64,000 nt of DNA from the NCBI RefSeq assembly GCF_009708215.1, contig NZ_CP046175.1:3658001-3722000 (forward strand), written 5' to 3'. Within the stretch, counting starts at the first letter, position 1, and every line of letters begins with the position of its first letter. Of this stretch, positions 42,231 to 50,890 are shown piece by piece. Made by a program: the position numbers and the translations under genes. The DNA is from Occultella kanbiaonis. GTDB taxonomy: Bacteria > Actinomycetota > Actinomycetes > Actinomycetales > Beutenbergiaceae. A model generated the notes under the pieces. That model was not told where the DNA came from. It made no database searches and saw only the letters and a program-made list of their open reading frames with translations.

Positions 42231-43151
42231 TCAGCCCGTGATCCACGCGTCGGCGCCCGCGGCGATCAGATCGGCCGCGACGGCGCTACCGAGCGCCACC
42301 GCCTCATCCGGCCGCCCGCTGGCGCTGGCGGTACGCGACTCGCCACCGCCCGGACGGTACGCCGATCCGGAGACCGTCAGGACGCCGTCGGACACCGTGG
42401 CCGTGGCGCCCACGGGGGCGGCGCAGCCGGCCTCGAGGGTGGCGAGCAGGGACCGCTCGGCCGTCGCGGCGGCCCAGGCGTCCGCGTCATGGATGCCGGC
42501 CAGGGCCGCAGCCAGGGGCGTGCCGGTGGCGTCGCCCTCGCGGACCTCGACGGCGAGCACCCCTTGCCCGGGTGCGCTCGGCCAGGTGTCGAGGCCGAGC
42601 TCGGCGGTGATCGCGTCAGCCCGCCCGATGCGGCGCAGCCCCGCCGCGGCGAGGATCACGGCGTCGAGCTCGCCGTCGCTGACGAAGCCGAGGCGAGTGT
42701 CCACGTTCCCGCGGATGTCCACGACCTCCAGGTCCGGGCGCGCGGTGCGCACCTGGGCCGCGCGGCGCGGGGACCCGGTACCGACGCGGGCGCCGGCAGG
42801 CAGGGTGGCCAGGGTCAGTCCGTCCCGGGCGCAGAGCGCGTCGCGGGCATCCTCGCGCGCCGGGGTGGCGGCCACGACCAGGCCGGGGTGCGGGGTCGTC
42901 GGCAGGTCCTTGAGGGAGTGCACCACGGCATCACACTCCCCTGCCAGCAGCGCGGTCCGCAACGCCGCGGCGAACACTCCGGTACCGCCGAGAGAGGCCA
43001 GCGACGCCCGGTTGCGGTCCCCCTCGCTGGTCATCGGCACCACCTCGGTGCGCAGCCCCGCGGCGGTCAGCGCGTCGGCGACGGTCTGCGTCTGGGTCCG
43101 AGCGAGCCGGGACGCGCGGGTGCCGATGCGGATGACCGCGACGGTGGTCAC
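42231..43151 (-). CDS. hemC: Porphobilinogen deaminase (hydroxymethylbilane synthase)
   Basis: A 306-residue enzyme polymerising four porphobilinogens. The start is the GTG at 43151 (VTTVAVIRIGTRASRLARTQ), whose GTGA overlaps the hemH stop; the open frame extends much further upstream but only as a shadow. The dipyrromethane-cofactor cysteine is in LEAGCAAPVGA and HSLKDLPTT is the conserved loop. DIRGNVDTRL carries the substrate-binding Arg. Confidence 0.96.
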   Translation of the reverse strand: MTTVAVIRIGTRASRLARTQTQTVADALTAAGLRTEVVPMTSEGDRNRASLASLGGTGVFAAALRTALLAGECDAVVHSLKDLPTTPHPGLVVAATPAREDARDALCARDGLTLATLPAGARVGTGSPRRAAQVRTARPDLEVVDIRGNVDTRLGFVSDGELDAVILAAAGLRRIGRADAITAELGLDTWPSAPGQGVLAVEVREGDATGTPLAAALAGIHDADAWAAATAERSLLATLEAGCAAPVGATATVSDGVLTVSGSAYRPGGGESRTASASGRPDEAVALGSAVAADLIAAGADAWITG

Positions 43152-44380
43152 GGTGCCAGCCCGGCCACCGCGGGTCGGAAGCCCCGCCGGGCGTTCTCGC
43201 AGCACCCTGGGCGGCAGACGTCGTACCAGGGCCCGAGCGCGGTCAGCGCGGGACGGTCCGCGACCGCAGTGCCCTCGAGCCGTTCGACGACGAGGTCCAC
43301 CAAGCCCGCCACGAACTTCGGGTGGATGCCGGGCGTGGGCACCCGCGCGGCCGCGATGCCGTGCTCGCCGGCTGTCTCCATGGCCTCGGTGTCGAGGTCC
43401 CAGGCGACCTCCATGTGGTCGGAGAGGAACCCGAGCGGCACGATCACCACGCCGTCGACGCCCTTGGCCGGGAGCTCGGCGATGGCGTCGTTGACGTCCG
43501 GCTCCAGCCACGGCTGGCTGGGCGGGCCGGAGCGGGACTGGTAGACGAGCTGCCAGGGCGTCTCGGGCTCGCCGATCGCCTCCATGACCACCTCGGCGAC
43601 CGCACGGTGCTGGGCGGCGTACGCGCCGCCGTCGCCCAGGCCGAGCTCCGCGGGCCCGGAGCGCTGCGCGTCGCCCATCGGGATGGAGTGCGTCGCGAAG
43701 AGCACCTCGATGGCGCTCGCGCCGTGCTCGCGCAGCGTCGCCAGGCCGGCCGCGACACCGTCGACGAACGGGGCCACGAAGCCCGGGTGGTCGAAGTACT
43801 GGCGCACCTTGTCCACCTCGAGGACGCCACCGAGGCCGGTGTCCTCGAGCGCGTCGGCGAGGTCCTCGCGGTACTGCCGGCAACTCGAGTAGGAGGAGTA
43901 CGCGCTGGTCGGAATGGCGAGCAGGCTGCGGTGCCCCGCGGCGTCGGCCTCCCGGAGCGCGTCGTTCAGATAGGGGTCCCAGTTGCGGTTGCCCCAGTAG
44001 ATCGGCAGGTCGATGCCACGGCCGGCCAGCTCGGTCTCGAGCGCCGCCTTCAGTTGGCGGTTGTGGGAGTTGATCGGGCTCACCCCGCCGAACGCGCGGT
44101 AGTGGTGGGCCACCTCCTCCAGGCGCTCGTCCGGGATGCCACGGCCCGCGGTGACGTTGCGCAGGAACGGCAGCACGTCGTCCTGGCCCTCGGGACCGCC
44201 GAAGCCGGCCAGCACGATCGCGTCGTAGGCGACCGGCTCGGTGACGTGCTCGGGTCCGGCCTGGGCGGCCGGTGTGGCCGCGGGGACGACGGCGCCCGGA
44301 GCCATCGCCACGGTGGTGGCGGGGGCGGGCTTGCGGCCGCGCGCCGCGGCCGCGTCCTTCGTGGTGTCCACCGTGCTCAC
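43148..44380 (-). CDS. hemH: Coproporphyrin ferrochelatase
   Basis: A 410-residue ferrochelatase (CpfC). The start is GTG 44380, giving an Ala/Pro-rich N-terminal extension of about 50 residues before YDAIVLAGFGGPEG. LFATHSIPMG holds the catalytic His, and GFLSDHMEVAWDLD the Glu/Asp metal site. Cysteines at SSCRQYRED (near 167) and near the C-terminus (DVCRPGCCENARR) supply four candidate ligands for the [2Fe-2S] cluster known in actinobacterial ferrochelatases. Overlaps hemQ and hemC by 4 bp each (GTGA). Confidence 0.96.
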   Translation of the reverse strand: MSTVDTTKDAAAARGRKPAPATTVAMAPGAVVPAATPAAQAGPEHVTEPVAYDAIVLAGFGGPEGQDDVLPFLRNVTAGRGIPDERLEEVAHHYRAFGGVSPINSHNRQLKAALETELAGRGIDLPIYWGNRNWDPYLNDALREADAAGHRSLLAIPTSAYSSYSSCRQYREDLADALEDTGLGGVLEVDKVRQYFDHPGFVAPFVDGVAAGLATLREHGASAIEVLFATHSIPMGDAQRSGPAELGLGDGGAYAAQHRAVAEVVMEAIGEPETPWQLVYQSRSGPPSQPWLEPDVNDAIAELPAKGVDGVVIVPLGFLSDHMEVAWDLDTEAMETAGEHGIAAARVPTPGIHPKFVAGLVDLVVERLEGTAVADRPALTALGPWYDVCRPGCCENARRGFRPAVAGLAP

Positions 44381-45090
44381 GCCAGCACCTGCGCGAGGTC
44401 TGCCACGCTGACCCGGCGGCCGGCGTAGAACGGGGTCTCCTCGCGCACGTGGCGGCGGGCGTCGGTGTAGCGCAGGTCCCGCATCAGGTCGACGAGGTTC
44501 GCGAGGTCGTCGTCCTCGAGGGCGAGGATCCACTCGTAGTCCCCGAGCGCGAACGCGGCGACGGTGTTGGAGAGCACCGACCGGAACTGCGAACCGCGGC
44601 GGCCGTGGTCGGCGAGCATCTGCCGGCGCTCGTCCTCGGGCAGCAGGTACCACTCGTGGGAGCGCACGAACGGATACACGGTCAGCCACGCGGCCGGCTC
44701 CTTGCCACGCAGGAACGCGGGCACGTGCCGGGCGTTGAACTCCGCCTCCCGGTGCATGCCGAGCGTGTTCCAGGTGGGCAGCAGGGTGCTCAGCAGGGCG
44801 GTGCGGCGCAGGTCCCGCAGACCGGCCTGGAGGTCCTCGGCGCGGTCTCCGTGGATCCAGATCATCGCGTCCGCGTCAGCCTTGATGCTGGAGACGTCGT
44901 AGAGCCCGCGGGTGGTGACACCGGCGGCAGCCAGACGCTCGATGGTGGCCTCGACCTCGGCGACGGCGGCGTCGGAGACGTCCACATCGCGGTGGGGGTC
45001 ACGGCGCAGGACCGACCAGAGCGTGTAGCCCTCGGGGTTCTCCTCGGCGGCCGTCTGCTGGGGGTTCGACGCGTTGCTCTCAGTGGTCAC
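44377..45090 (-). CDS. hemQ: Coproheme decarboxylase (ChdC/HemQ)
   Basis: A 237-residue chlorite-dismutase-fold protein turning coproheme into heme b. YTLWSVLRRDP starts the fold, and the catalytic region is TVYPFVRSHEWYLLPEDERR with a Tyr and the conserved Arg/Lys residues; the proximal His is in MLADHGRRG. The GTG at 45090 is chosen, since TATGGT lies 6 nt before it; the ORF could begin 7 codons earlier. Its presence proves the coproporphyrin-dependent route. Confidence 0.96.
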   Translation of the reverse strand: MTTESNASNPQQTAAEENPEGYTLWSVLRRDPHRDVDVSDAAVAEVEATIERLAAAGVTTRGLYDVSSIKADADAMIWIHGDRAEDLQAGLRDLRRTALLSTLLPTWNTLGMHREAEFNARHVPAFLRGKEPAAWLTVYPFVRSHEWYLLPEDERRQMLADHGRRGSQFRSVLSNTVAAFALGDYEWILALEDDDLANLVDLMRDLRYTDARRHVREETPFYAGRRVSVADLAQVLA

Positions 45091-45135
45091 CCGATCACCA
45101 TAAACCCGCACCAGAATGCCGATGACGACGCTCCG

Positions 45136-46572
45136 TCAGAACCCCGAGATCCGCCGTCCGGCGGCCCTCGCATCGGCGATCACGGAGGCCAGCCCGGTGC
45201 CCGCGATCCACGTGCCGACCACATCGAGGGAACCCATCGCCGTGACCGTTGAACGGGCTGCGTCGACGTGCTGTGACATTCCCCACGCCCGGGTCGGGCG
45301 GGGCAGCGTGAGCGACACCCGGGCGTGGTCGAGGAGCGCGTCGGCTCCGATCGTGATCCCGAGCAGCCGGCCCGCGTCCGCGAGCGCGAGCGTGGCACGT
45401 TCGGCAGCGTCTCCGGGCACGATCCCGGCCGCGTAGGACAGCCGGATGACGGCCCGGTCCGGGCCGGCCGCCTCGGCGACCCAGTCCCACTTGGCGCTGG
45501 CGTAGGTGAGTGCCTTCGCGCCGCGGCCGGGGACGGCGACGAGCACGCCGGCGCGGGTGTGCTCGGGCAGCGCGGTCGCGTCCAGGACGAGGGTCACCAG
45601 GTCAACGCCCGACGGCGCAGGCCACTCCGCGGCGAGGCGCACCAGGGCGTGGGTCGCCTCGGGCGACGAGCGGTCGAGGAAACGCCAGGTGTGTGGCGGG
45701 CAGGCGAGCAGCACCGTGTCCGCGCGGACGCGGGCCGAGCCCGCGTGCACGAGCCAGCCACCGCCGTCGGGCAGGAGGGCGGTGACCGGGGTGCCCGGGC
45801 GCAGGTCGGCGCCGGCGCGGGCCAGATCCGCGACGAGGGCCTCGACGAGCCGGTGGATGCCGCCCCGCAGGCCCTGCACCGCGCTGCCCGCGGGGGCGGC
45901 GGCACGGATCTCGGCGAGCGAAGCGGCCAGCGACCCGGTCCGGGCGAGGCGGTCCAGCACCCCGGGGAGCAGGTCGGTCGCGGCGAGTTCCTCGGGTTCG
46001 ACCGAGTGCACGCCGCGGACCACCGGGCGCAGCAGCCGGTCGGTGACGGCCTCACCCATCCGGGCGGTGACCAGGGCGGCCAGCGTCGGGCCGGCCGGGG
46101 TGGGCGCGGGACCGACGCCGCGGGCGACGGCGCCCGGTCCGGCGCCGGGTCTGGCGCCGGTGACGTCGACGGGCAGGTCCAGGTCCCGCCGGGCGCGGGC
46201 CAGGCCGTGCTCGCCGAGGACCTCGACCAGGCCCGGGGCGTCGAGGTCGGTCGGGATGCCGAGCACGCCGGTGGCGGGCATCGCGCGGGAGACGCCGTCG
46301 TGGTGGACCCGCGCGGGGACCCGGCTCGGGCTGACGATCTCGGAGGCGAGTCCGAGGTCCTCGACGAGGGCGGCGACGGTGCCGCCGCGGGTGGCGAAGC
46401 TCTCGGCGCCGGAGTCCAGCGCCAGGCCGGCCACCGGGTTCGAGCCGACCAGACCGCCGAAGGAGTCCGAGGCCTCCAGGACCGTGACCGAGTTGCCGGC
46501 GCGGGCCGCCTCCCACGCGGCGACCAGTCCGGCGACGCCGCCGCCGATGACGACGACGTCCGCAGCAGTCAT
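45136..46572 (-). CDS. hemY: Coproporphyrinogen III oxidase (HemY/CgoX type)
   Basis: A 478-residue FAD-dependent oxidase oxidising coproporphyrinogen III to coproporphyrin III in the Gram-positive pathway. The dinucleotide fold is [21 protein letters not shown], then [18 protein letters not shown] and the C-terminal [20 protein letters not shown]. The internal stretch with [21 protein letters not shown] is low-complexity. ATG overlaps the hemE stop; 45 bp separate it from hemQ. Synonyms cgoX, hemG are used for related genes. Confidence 0.94.
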   Translation of the reverse strand: MTAADVVVIGGGVAGLVAAWEAARAGNSVTVLEASDSFGGLVGSNPVAGLALDSGAESFATRGGTVAALVEDLGLASEIVSPSRVPARVHHDGVSRAMPATGVLGIPTDLDAPGLVEVLGEHGLARARRDLDLPVDVTGARPGAGPGAVARGVGPAPTPAGPTLAALVTARMGEAVTDRLLRPVVRGVHSVEPEELAATDLLPGVLDRLARTGSLAASLAEIRAAAPAGSAVQGLRGGIHRLVEALVADLARAGADLRPGTPVTALLPDGGGWLVHAGSARVRADTVLLACPPHTWRFLDRSSPEATHALVRLAAEWPAPSGVDLVTLVLDATALPEHTRAGVLVAVPGRGAKALTYASAKWDWVAEAAGPDRAVIRLSYAAGIVPGDAAERATLALADAGRLLGITIGADALLDHARVSLTLPRPTRAWGMSQHVDAARSTVTAMGSLDVVGTWIAGTGLASVIADARAAGRRISGF

Positions 46573-47684
46573 CGGTCCGCGGCCGCGTGCACCGTCTCCA
46601 CGATCCGGGTCAGGACGCCCGGGTCGGTGTCCGGCGGCACGCCATGGCCGAGGTTGAGCACGTGCGCGGGAGCCGCGACGCCGCGGGCGAGCACGTCGTG
46701 GACGTGCGACTCGAGCACCGGCCACGGCGCGGCGAGCAGCGCGGGGTCCACGTTGCCCTGCAACGGCACGCCGGGCACGACCGCAGCGGCGGCGTCCAGC
46801 GGGGTGCGGTAGTCGACGCCGACGACGTCGACCCCGACGTCGTGCATGGCCCCGAGCAGGTGGCCGGTGCCGACACCGAAGTGCACCGTCGGCACTCGTC
46901 CCTCGTTCGTCGCCGCACCGGCGTCCCCGGGCACCCGCAGGTCGCGGACCGGCGCGAGCGCGGCCGCCGAGTGCGGTGCGACCAGCGCGGTGTAGTCGGC
47001 CAGGGACAGCCCGCCGGCCCAGGAGTCGAACAACTGGCCCGCGGACGCGCCCGCTCCGATCTGCGCGAGCAGGAACGCCCCGGTCAGCTCGGCGAGCCAG
47101 GACATCAGATCCGCCCACACCTCGGGCTCGCCGTGCATCAGCGTCCGCGCGGCGAGCTGGTCCTTCGACGGGCCACCCTCGACGAGGTAGGCGGCGAGGG
47201 TGAACGGGGCGCCCGCGAACCCGATCAGGGGCGTGCTGCCGAGCTCGCCGACCAGTTGGCCGACCGCGGTGGTGACCGGCTCGAACAGGCCCGCGGGGAC
47301 GCCGTCGGGCGTGAGAGCGCGCAGCGCGGCGACGTCTGCTGCGGTCCGCACCGGGTGCGCCAGCACCGGGCCCTTGCCGGGCACGATGTCCACGTCCACA
47401 CCGATCAGGCGCAACGGGACGACGATGTCGCTGAAGAAGATCGCGGCGTCGACGCCGTGCCGGCGGACCGGCTGCAAGGTGATCTCGGTGACCAGGTCCG
47501 GGTCCAGGCAGGCCTCGAGCATCCGGGTCCCGGTACGCAGTGCCCGGTACTCGGGCAGCGAACGTCCCGCCTGCCGCATGAACCACACCGGCGTGGTCGG
47601 CGGACGCTCCCCTGAGTAGGCGCGGACGAGGGGCGAGGAAGCCGTGGCACCCGTGAGCGGGTGGTCGGCGGGCAGGAGGGTCAC
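46569..47684 (-). CDS. hemE: Uroporphyrinogen decarboxylase
   Basis: A 371-residue enzyme converting uroporphyrinogen III to coproporphyrinogen [21 protein letters not shown] is the signature with the substrate-binding Arg/Asp residues, [10 protein letters not shown] and [19 protein letters not shown] follow. GTG at 47684 chosen because CAGAAT lies 7 nt upstream, similar to the leaderless starts around it; the longer frame to 47765 has no family support. First gene of the minus-strand heme run. Confidence 0.96.
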   Translation of the reverse strand: MTLLPADHPLTGATASSPLVRAYSGERPPTTPVWFMRQAGRSLPEYRALRTGTRMLEACLDPDLVTEITLQPVRRHGVDAAIFFSDIVVPLRLIGVDVDIVPGKGPVLAHPVRTAADVAALRALTPDGVPAGLFEPVTTAVGQLVGELGSTPLIGFAGAPFTLAAYLVEGGPSKDQLAARTLMHGEPEVWADLMSWLAELTGAFLLAQIGAGASAGQLFDSWAGGLSLADYTALVAPHSAAALAPVRDLRVPGDAGAATNEGRVPTVHFGVGTGHLLGAMHDVGVDVVGVDYRTPLDAAAAVVPGVPLQGNVDPALLAAPWPVLESHVHDVLARGVAAPAHVLNLGHGVPPDTDPGVLTRIVETVHAAADR

Positions 47685-47787
47685 ACGCTCGATTCTGACA
47701 TCTCGGGCGCGGGCGTCGTGACCATGGTGGGGTTGACGCGACGTCCCACGGCTCCGAGGTGTCACCGGCTCATGTCAGGATGCCCAC

Positions 47788-48774
47788 GTGTCTTCTCGCG
47801 CGGATGCCGTCGATCCTGCCCGCCTGGCCCAGTGGTGCACGGAGCAGCTGGGCAGCCCGCCGGCGGAGGAGATCTTCAGAACCGGGCACCTGTCCGCCGT
47901 CATCGGGCTGCGGCTCGCCGACGGCCGCGAGGTGGTGGTCAAGGTCCGTCCGGACTCGCCGCGGATGGCCGCCTGCGTCGAGATCCAGCGCCGCATGTTC
48001 CAGGCCGGCTACCCGTGCCCGGAGCCGCTCACCGACGCCGTGCCTCTCGGCCGCGACATCGCAACCGCGGAGGCCTACGTCCCTGGCGGCGCCCTGCTCC
48101 CGAGCACGGACCAGGGGGTGCGGGCCTCAGCGGAAGCCCTCGCGCGGCTGATTGAGCTCGCCCCCCGGCCGGCCGAGGTGTCCACGCTCGAACCGGCACC
48201 GTCGTGGGCGGCGTGGAACCACGCCGAGGACGGACTGTGGCCGCGTCCGGAGGGCCCTGTCGTCAACCTCAACGAGGTGGCCGGCCCGGACTGGATCGAC
48301 GACGCCGGGCGCCTGGCCCGGGACAGGCTTCGAGCCGGCGAGTCGGACGCAGTGATCGGCCACTGCGACTGGCTTGCCGGCAACCTGCGGTGGAGCGGCG
48401 ACGCGCTGCTTGTGGTGCACGACTGGGACAGCATGACCGTCGACAGCGAGGCCGTCCTCGTCGGCTTGGCTGCCGCGCTGTACTCGTCCGTCGACGTGGA
48501 CGAGCTTGCCACCGTGGCGGAGACCGAGCAGTTCCTCGTCGCGTACTGCCGTGCGCGTGGCCGGGACTTCAGCGCCGACGAGATCGAACGGTCGTGGGCG
48601 GCCGGCGTCTGGACCAGGGCATACGACGCCAAGTATCAGCACACGGTCGGACAGCCCATCACCTCACTGCGCGATAGCGAGGCGCGTGAGCGGCTCCGCC
48701 GCGCTGGGACCGGCCGGGTGCCTCCTGACCGACCTCGCGGCACCGGCCCTGCGGTTGCCTCGGGGATACGCTGA
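47788..48774 (+). CDS. Aminoglycoside phosphotransferase-like kinase (APH family)
   Basis: A 328-residue protein. The N-lobe Lys is in VVVKVRPDSPRMAACVE, the Brenner box is AVIGHCDWLAGNLRW (Asp replaced within H-C-D-W, with the catalytic Asp retained and Asn four later) and the metal-binding Asp is in VVHDWDSM. It is an intact small-molecule kinase of unknown substrate, perhaps sugar, choline or antibiotic. GTG start, CAGGAT 6 nt upstream. Separates hemE from hemA along with the next gene. Confidence 0.87.
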   Translation: MSSRADAVDPARLAQWCTEQLGSPPAEEIFRTGHLSAVIGLRLADGREVVVKVRPDSPRMAACVEIQRRMFQAGYPCPEPLTDAVPLGRDIATAEAYVPGGALLPSTDQGVRASAEALARLIELAPRPAEVSTLEPAPSWAAWNHAEDGLWPRPEGPVVNLNEVAGPDWIDDAGRLARDRLRAGESDAVIGHCDWLAGNLRWSGDALLVVHDWDSMTVDSEAVLVGLAAALYSSVDVDELATVAETEQFLVAYCRARGRDFSADEIERSWAAGVWTRAYDAKYQHTVGQPITSLRDSEARERLRRAGTGRVPPDRPRGTGPAVASGIR

Positions 48775-48779
48775 CTCGC

Positions 48780-48803
48780 ATGACCCATCGGGAGCCGCCA
48801 TGA
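48780..48803 (+). CDS. Candidate seven-codon leader ORF (MTHREPP)
   Basis: TACGCT (48767-48772) lies 7 nt before ATG 48780, which opens a seven-codon frame whose TGA overlaps the ATG of the hydrolase gene (ATGA at 48800-48803). The hydrolase ribosome-binding site GGGAG lies inside the mini-ORF, so translating the mini-ORF would feed the next start. Confidence 0.4.
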   Translation: MTHREPP

Positions 48804-49534
48804 CGACGTCGCCGCAGGACCGGGCCAGCATCGGCCGCCCGCTGCTCGCGCTCATTCCGGGCGCCGGGTCGGACCCCGGCTACTGGCAACCGCTCCGGGC
48901 CGCCCTCGGGGCCGTCGGGCTCGACTCGGTGGCGGTCGATCTCCCCTGCGCCGACGACTCCGCCGATCTGCGGGCATACGCGGACGCCGTCCTTGCCGTC
49001 ACCGCGGACCATCCCGGAGACGTCGTGCTCGTGGCCCACTCGTTCGGCGCCTTCACCGCGCCGCTCGCCGCGCAGCGGCTCGCCTCGGCGCGGCTGGTCC
49101 TGCTCTCAGCGATGGTGCCGCGCCCCGGGGAGGCACCCGGCGACTGGTGGGAGGCGACCGGTCAGGCCGCCGCGCGCCGCGACGCCGACCTCGCCGCGAA
49201 CCGGGAACCGGACGACTCCCTCGAGGCCCTGTTCTACAACGGGCTGACCCCGGCGCAGCTCGAGCAGGCGAGTTCGTGGGATCGGCCACAATCGGGCACG
49301 CCGTTCGGCGCCCCCTGGCCGCTGCCGGCGTGGCCGGACGTGCCGACCACCGTGCTCGCGTTCGCCGACGACCGGCTCTTCCCACCTGCGTTCCAGCGGC
49401 GGATCGCCGCGGACCGGCTGGGCCTTGGCCTGGGCCTGGTGCCCGGTGGCCACATGGGCATGATCTCCCACCCCAGACCTCTCGCCGCCACCCTCGCGCG
49501 CATCGTGGGCGAGGGTTCCGACACCGCGTCATAA
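48800..49534 (+). CDS. Alpha/beta hydrolase
   Basis: A 244-residue protein. LLALIPGAGSDPGYWQPLRA supplies the oxyanion-hole region, the nucleophile elbow is LVAHSFGAFTAPL (G-x-S-x-G variant H-S-F-G), the acid is in AFADDRLFPPAF and the His in GGHMGMISHP. It is a small soluble esterase/thioesterase-like member with no evident substrate. Start ATG is coupled to the mini-ORF before it. Confidence 0.9.
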   Translation: MTTSPQDRASIGRPLLALIPGAGSDPGYWQPLRAALGAVGLDSVAVDLPCADDSADLRAYADAVLAVTADHPGDVVLVAHSFGAFTAPLAAQRLASARLVLLSAMVPRPGEAPGDWWEATGQAAARRDADLAANREPDDSLEALFYNGLTPAQLEQASSWDRPQSGTPFGAPWPLPAWPDVPTTVLAFADDRLFPPAFQRRIAADRLGLGLGLVPGGHMGMISHPRPLAATLARIVGEGSDTAS

Positions 49535-49567
49535 CGATCAGCGGGCCGCGGACGTACGATGGCGGGC

Positions 49568-50845
49568 GTGCTGGTGTGTGTGAGTGCGAACCATCGGACC
49601 GCGAGCTTCGCGGTCCTCGAGCGACTCTCCGCAGCACATCCGGACCCGACGGCGCATCTCGCTGACGTCGGCGTGCGCGGCGCCGTCGTGGTCGCGACGT
49701 GCAACCGGCACGAGTCCTACCTCGACGTCGACGCCGAGTCCGAGGCGGACGTCGAGGCGGCCGTCGAGACCGCGCTCGGGCGCCTCGCCGGTCCGGCGGG
49801 GCTGACCACGGACGACCTGCGGGCCAAGGCCCGCGTGATGACCTCCAGCCGGGTGGCGGCGCACCTGTTCGCGGTGGCCAGCGGCCTCGACTCCGTGGTG
49901 GTCGGCGAGGACGAGATCGCCGGCCAGGTACGCCGCGCGCTCAGCGACGCCCGCGAGGCCGGCGCCACCACCGGTGCCCTGGAGCGGCTGTTCCAGATGG
50001 CCTCGACCACCTCCCGCGGCGTGAAGAACACGACCGGGATCAACGCGGCCGGCCGGTCCATGGTGCGCCTGGCGCTGGACCTCGCCGAGAGCCGGATCCC
50101 GGAGTGGGCCCGAGCCCGGGTGCTGATCATCGGCACCGGTGCGTACGCGCGGACCACCCTGGCGGCGCTGCGCGAGCGGGGCGTCGGCACCGTGGACGTG
50201 TCCTCACCCTCGGGGCGCGAGCAGTCGTTCGCGAGCCGGGAGGGCGTGCGGCCCGTCGGCGCGGCCGAGCTGGCGGTCGCGCTCGGGCGCGCGGACCTGG
50301 TCATCACCTCAACGAACGTGCTTGCGTTGGACACCGAGCGGCTCGCGCCCGCCCGCGGCACGGACGCGCGGCCGCTGCTGGTCATCGACCTGGGTCTGCC
50401 GAGCAACGTCGCCAAGGACGTCACGACCGTGCCCGGCGTGGATCTGCTGGACCTGGAGACGATCAGCCTGCACGCCCCGGTGGCGGAACTGAACGCGAGC
50501 GCGCAGGCGCATGACCTGGTGGCTGCGGCGACCCGCGAGTACGAGACCCGCACGGCCGCCGAGACCGCAGGGCCCGCGATCGTGGCCTACCGCGGCCACA
50601 TCGAGGAACTGCTCGATGCCGAGATCGCCCGCGCCCGCGAGCGCGGCGAGCACTCCGAGGACGTCGAGCGGGCGCTGCGTCACTTCGCCGGCGTCCTCGT
50701 GCACTCCCCCACCGCCCGGGCCCGGGACCTGGCCGCGCAGGGCCGGCTACCGGAGCTCACCGATGCCCTCGGGACGCTGTACGGGCTGCACGTGCCACCG
50801 CACGACGAGAACACGCTCGGGGTGACCTACCGGCGGATCGGCTGA
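49568..50845 (+). CDS. hemA: Glutamyl-tRNA reductase
   Basis: A 425-residue enzyme reducing glutamyl-tRNA to glutamate-1-semialdehyde, the first step of the C5 heme route. The start VLVCVSANHRTASFAVLERL and the catalytic Cys in VVVATCNRHESYLD are clear, then SVVVGEDEIAGQVRRAL and the Rossmann domain LIIGTGAYARTTLAALRERG. GTG at 49568 is preferred over ATG 49559 because TACGAT (49555-49560) lies exactly 7 nt before it, so the earlier ATG lies inside the promoter. Separate from the other hem genes and on the opposite strand. Confidence 0.96.
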   Translation: MLVCVSANHRTASFAVLERLSAAHPDPTAHLADVGVRGAVVVATCNRHESYLDVDAESEADVEAAVETALGRLAGPAGLTTDDLRAKARVMTSSRVAAHLFAVASGLDSVVVGEDEIAGQVRRALSDAREAGATTGALERLFQMASTTSRGVKNTTGINAAGRSMVRLALDLAESRIPEWARARVLIIGTGAYARTTLAALRERGVGTVDVSSPSGREQSFASREGVRPVGAAELAVALGRADLVITSTNVLALDTERLAPARGTDARPLLVIDLGLPSNVAKDVTTVPGVDLLDLETISLHAPVAELNASAQAHDLVAAATREYETRTAAETAGPAIVAYRGHIEELLDAEIARARERGEHSEDVERALRHFAGVLVHSPTARARDLAAQGRLPELTDALGTLYGLHVPPHDENTLGVTYRRIG

Positions 50846-50890
50846 TCCTCGCCGTCGCCCGATCCGCTGGAGCCGGCGGTCCCGCGCAGG

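Noticed and set aside
42231-43883. Single 550-residue frame that could be read as a hemH-hemC fusion
   Set aside because: The extra N-terminal part is an out-of-frame reading of hemH; true hemC starts at the GTG overlapping the hemH stop.
47788-48774. APH-family kinase considered as aminoglycoside resistance
   Set aside because: Only generic kinase motifs are visible and the housekeeping context gives no resistance association.
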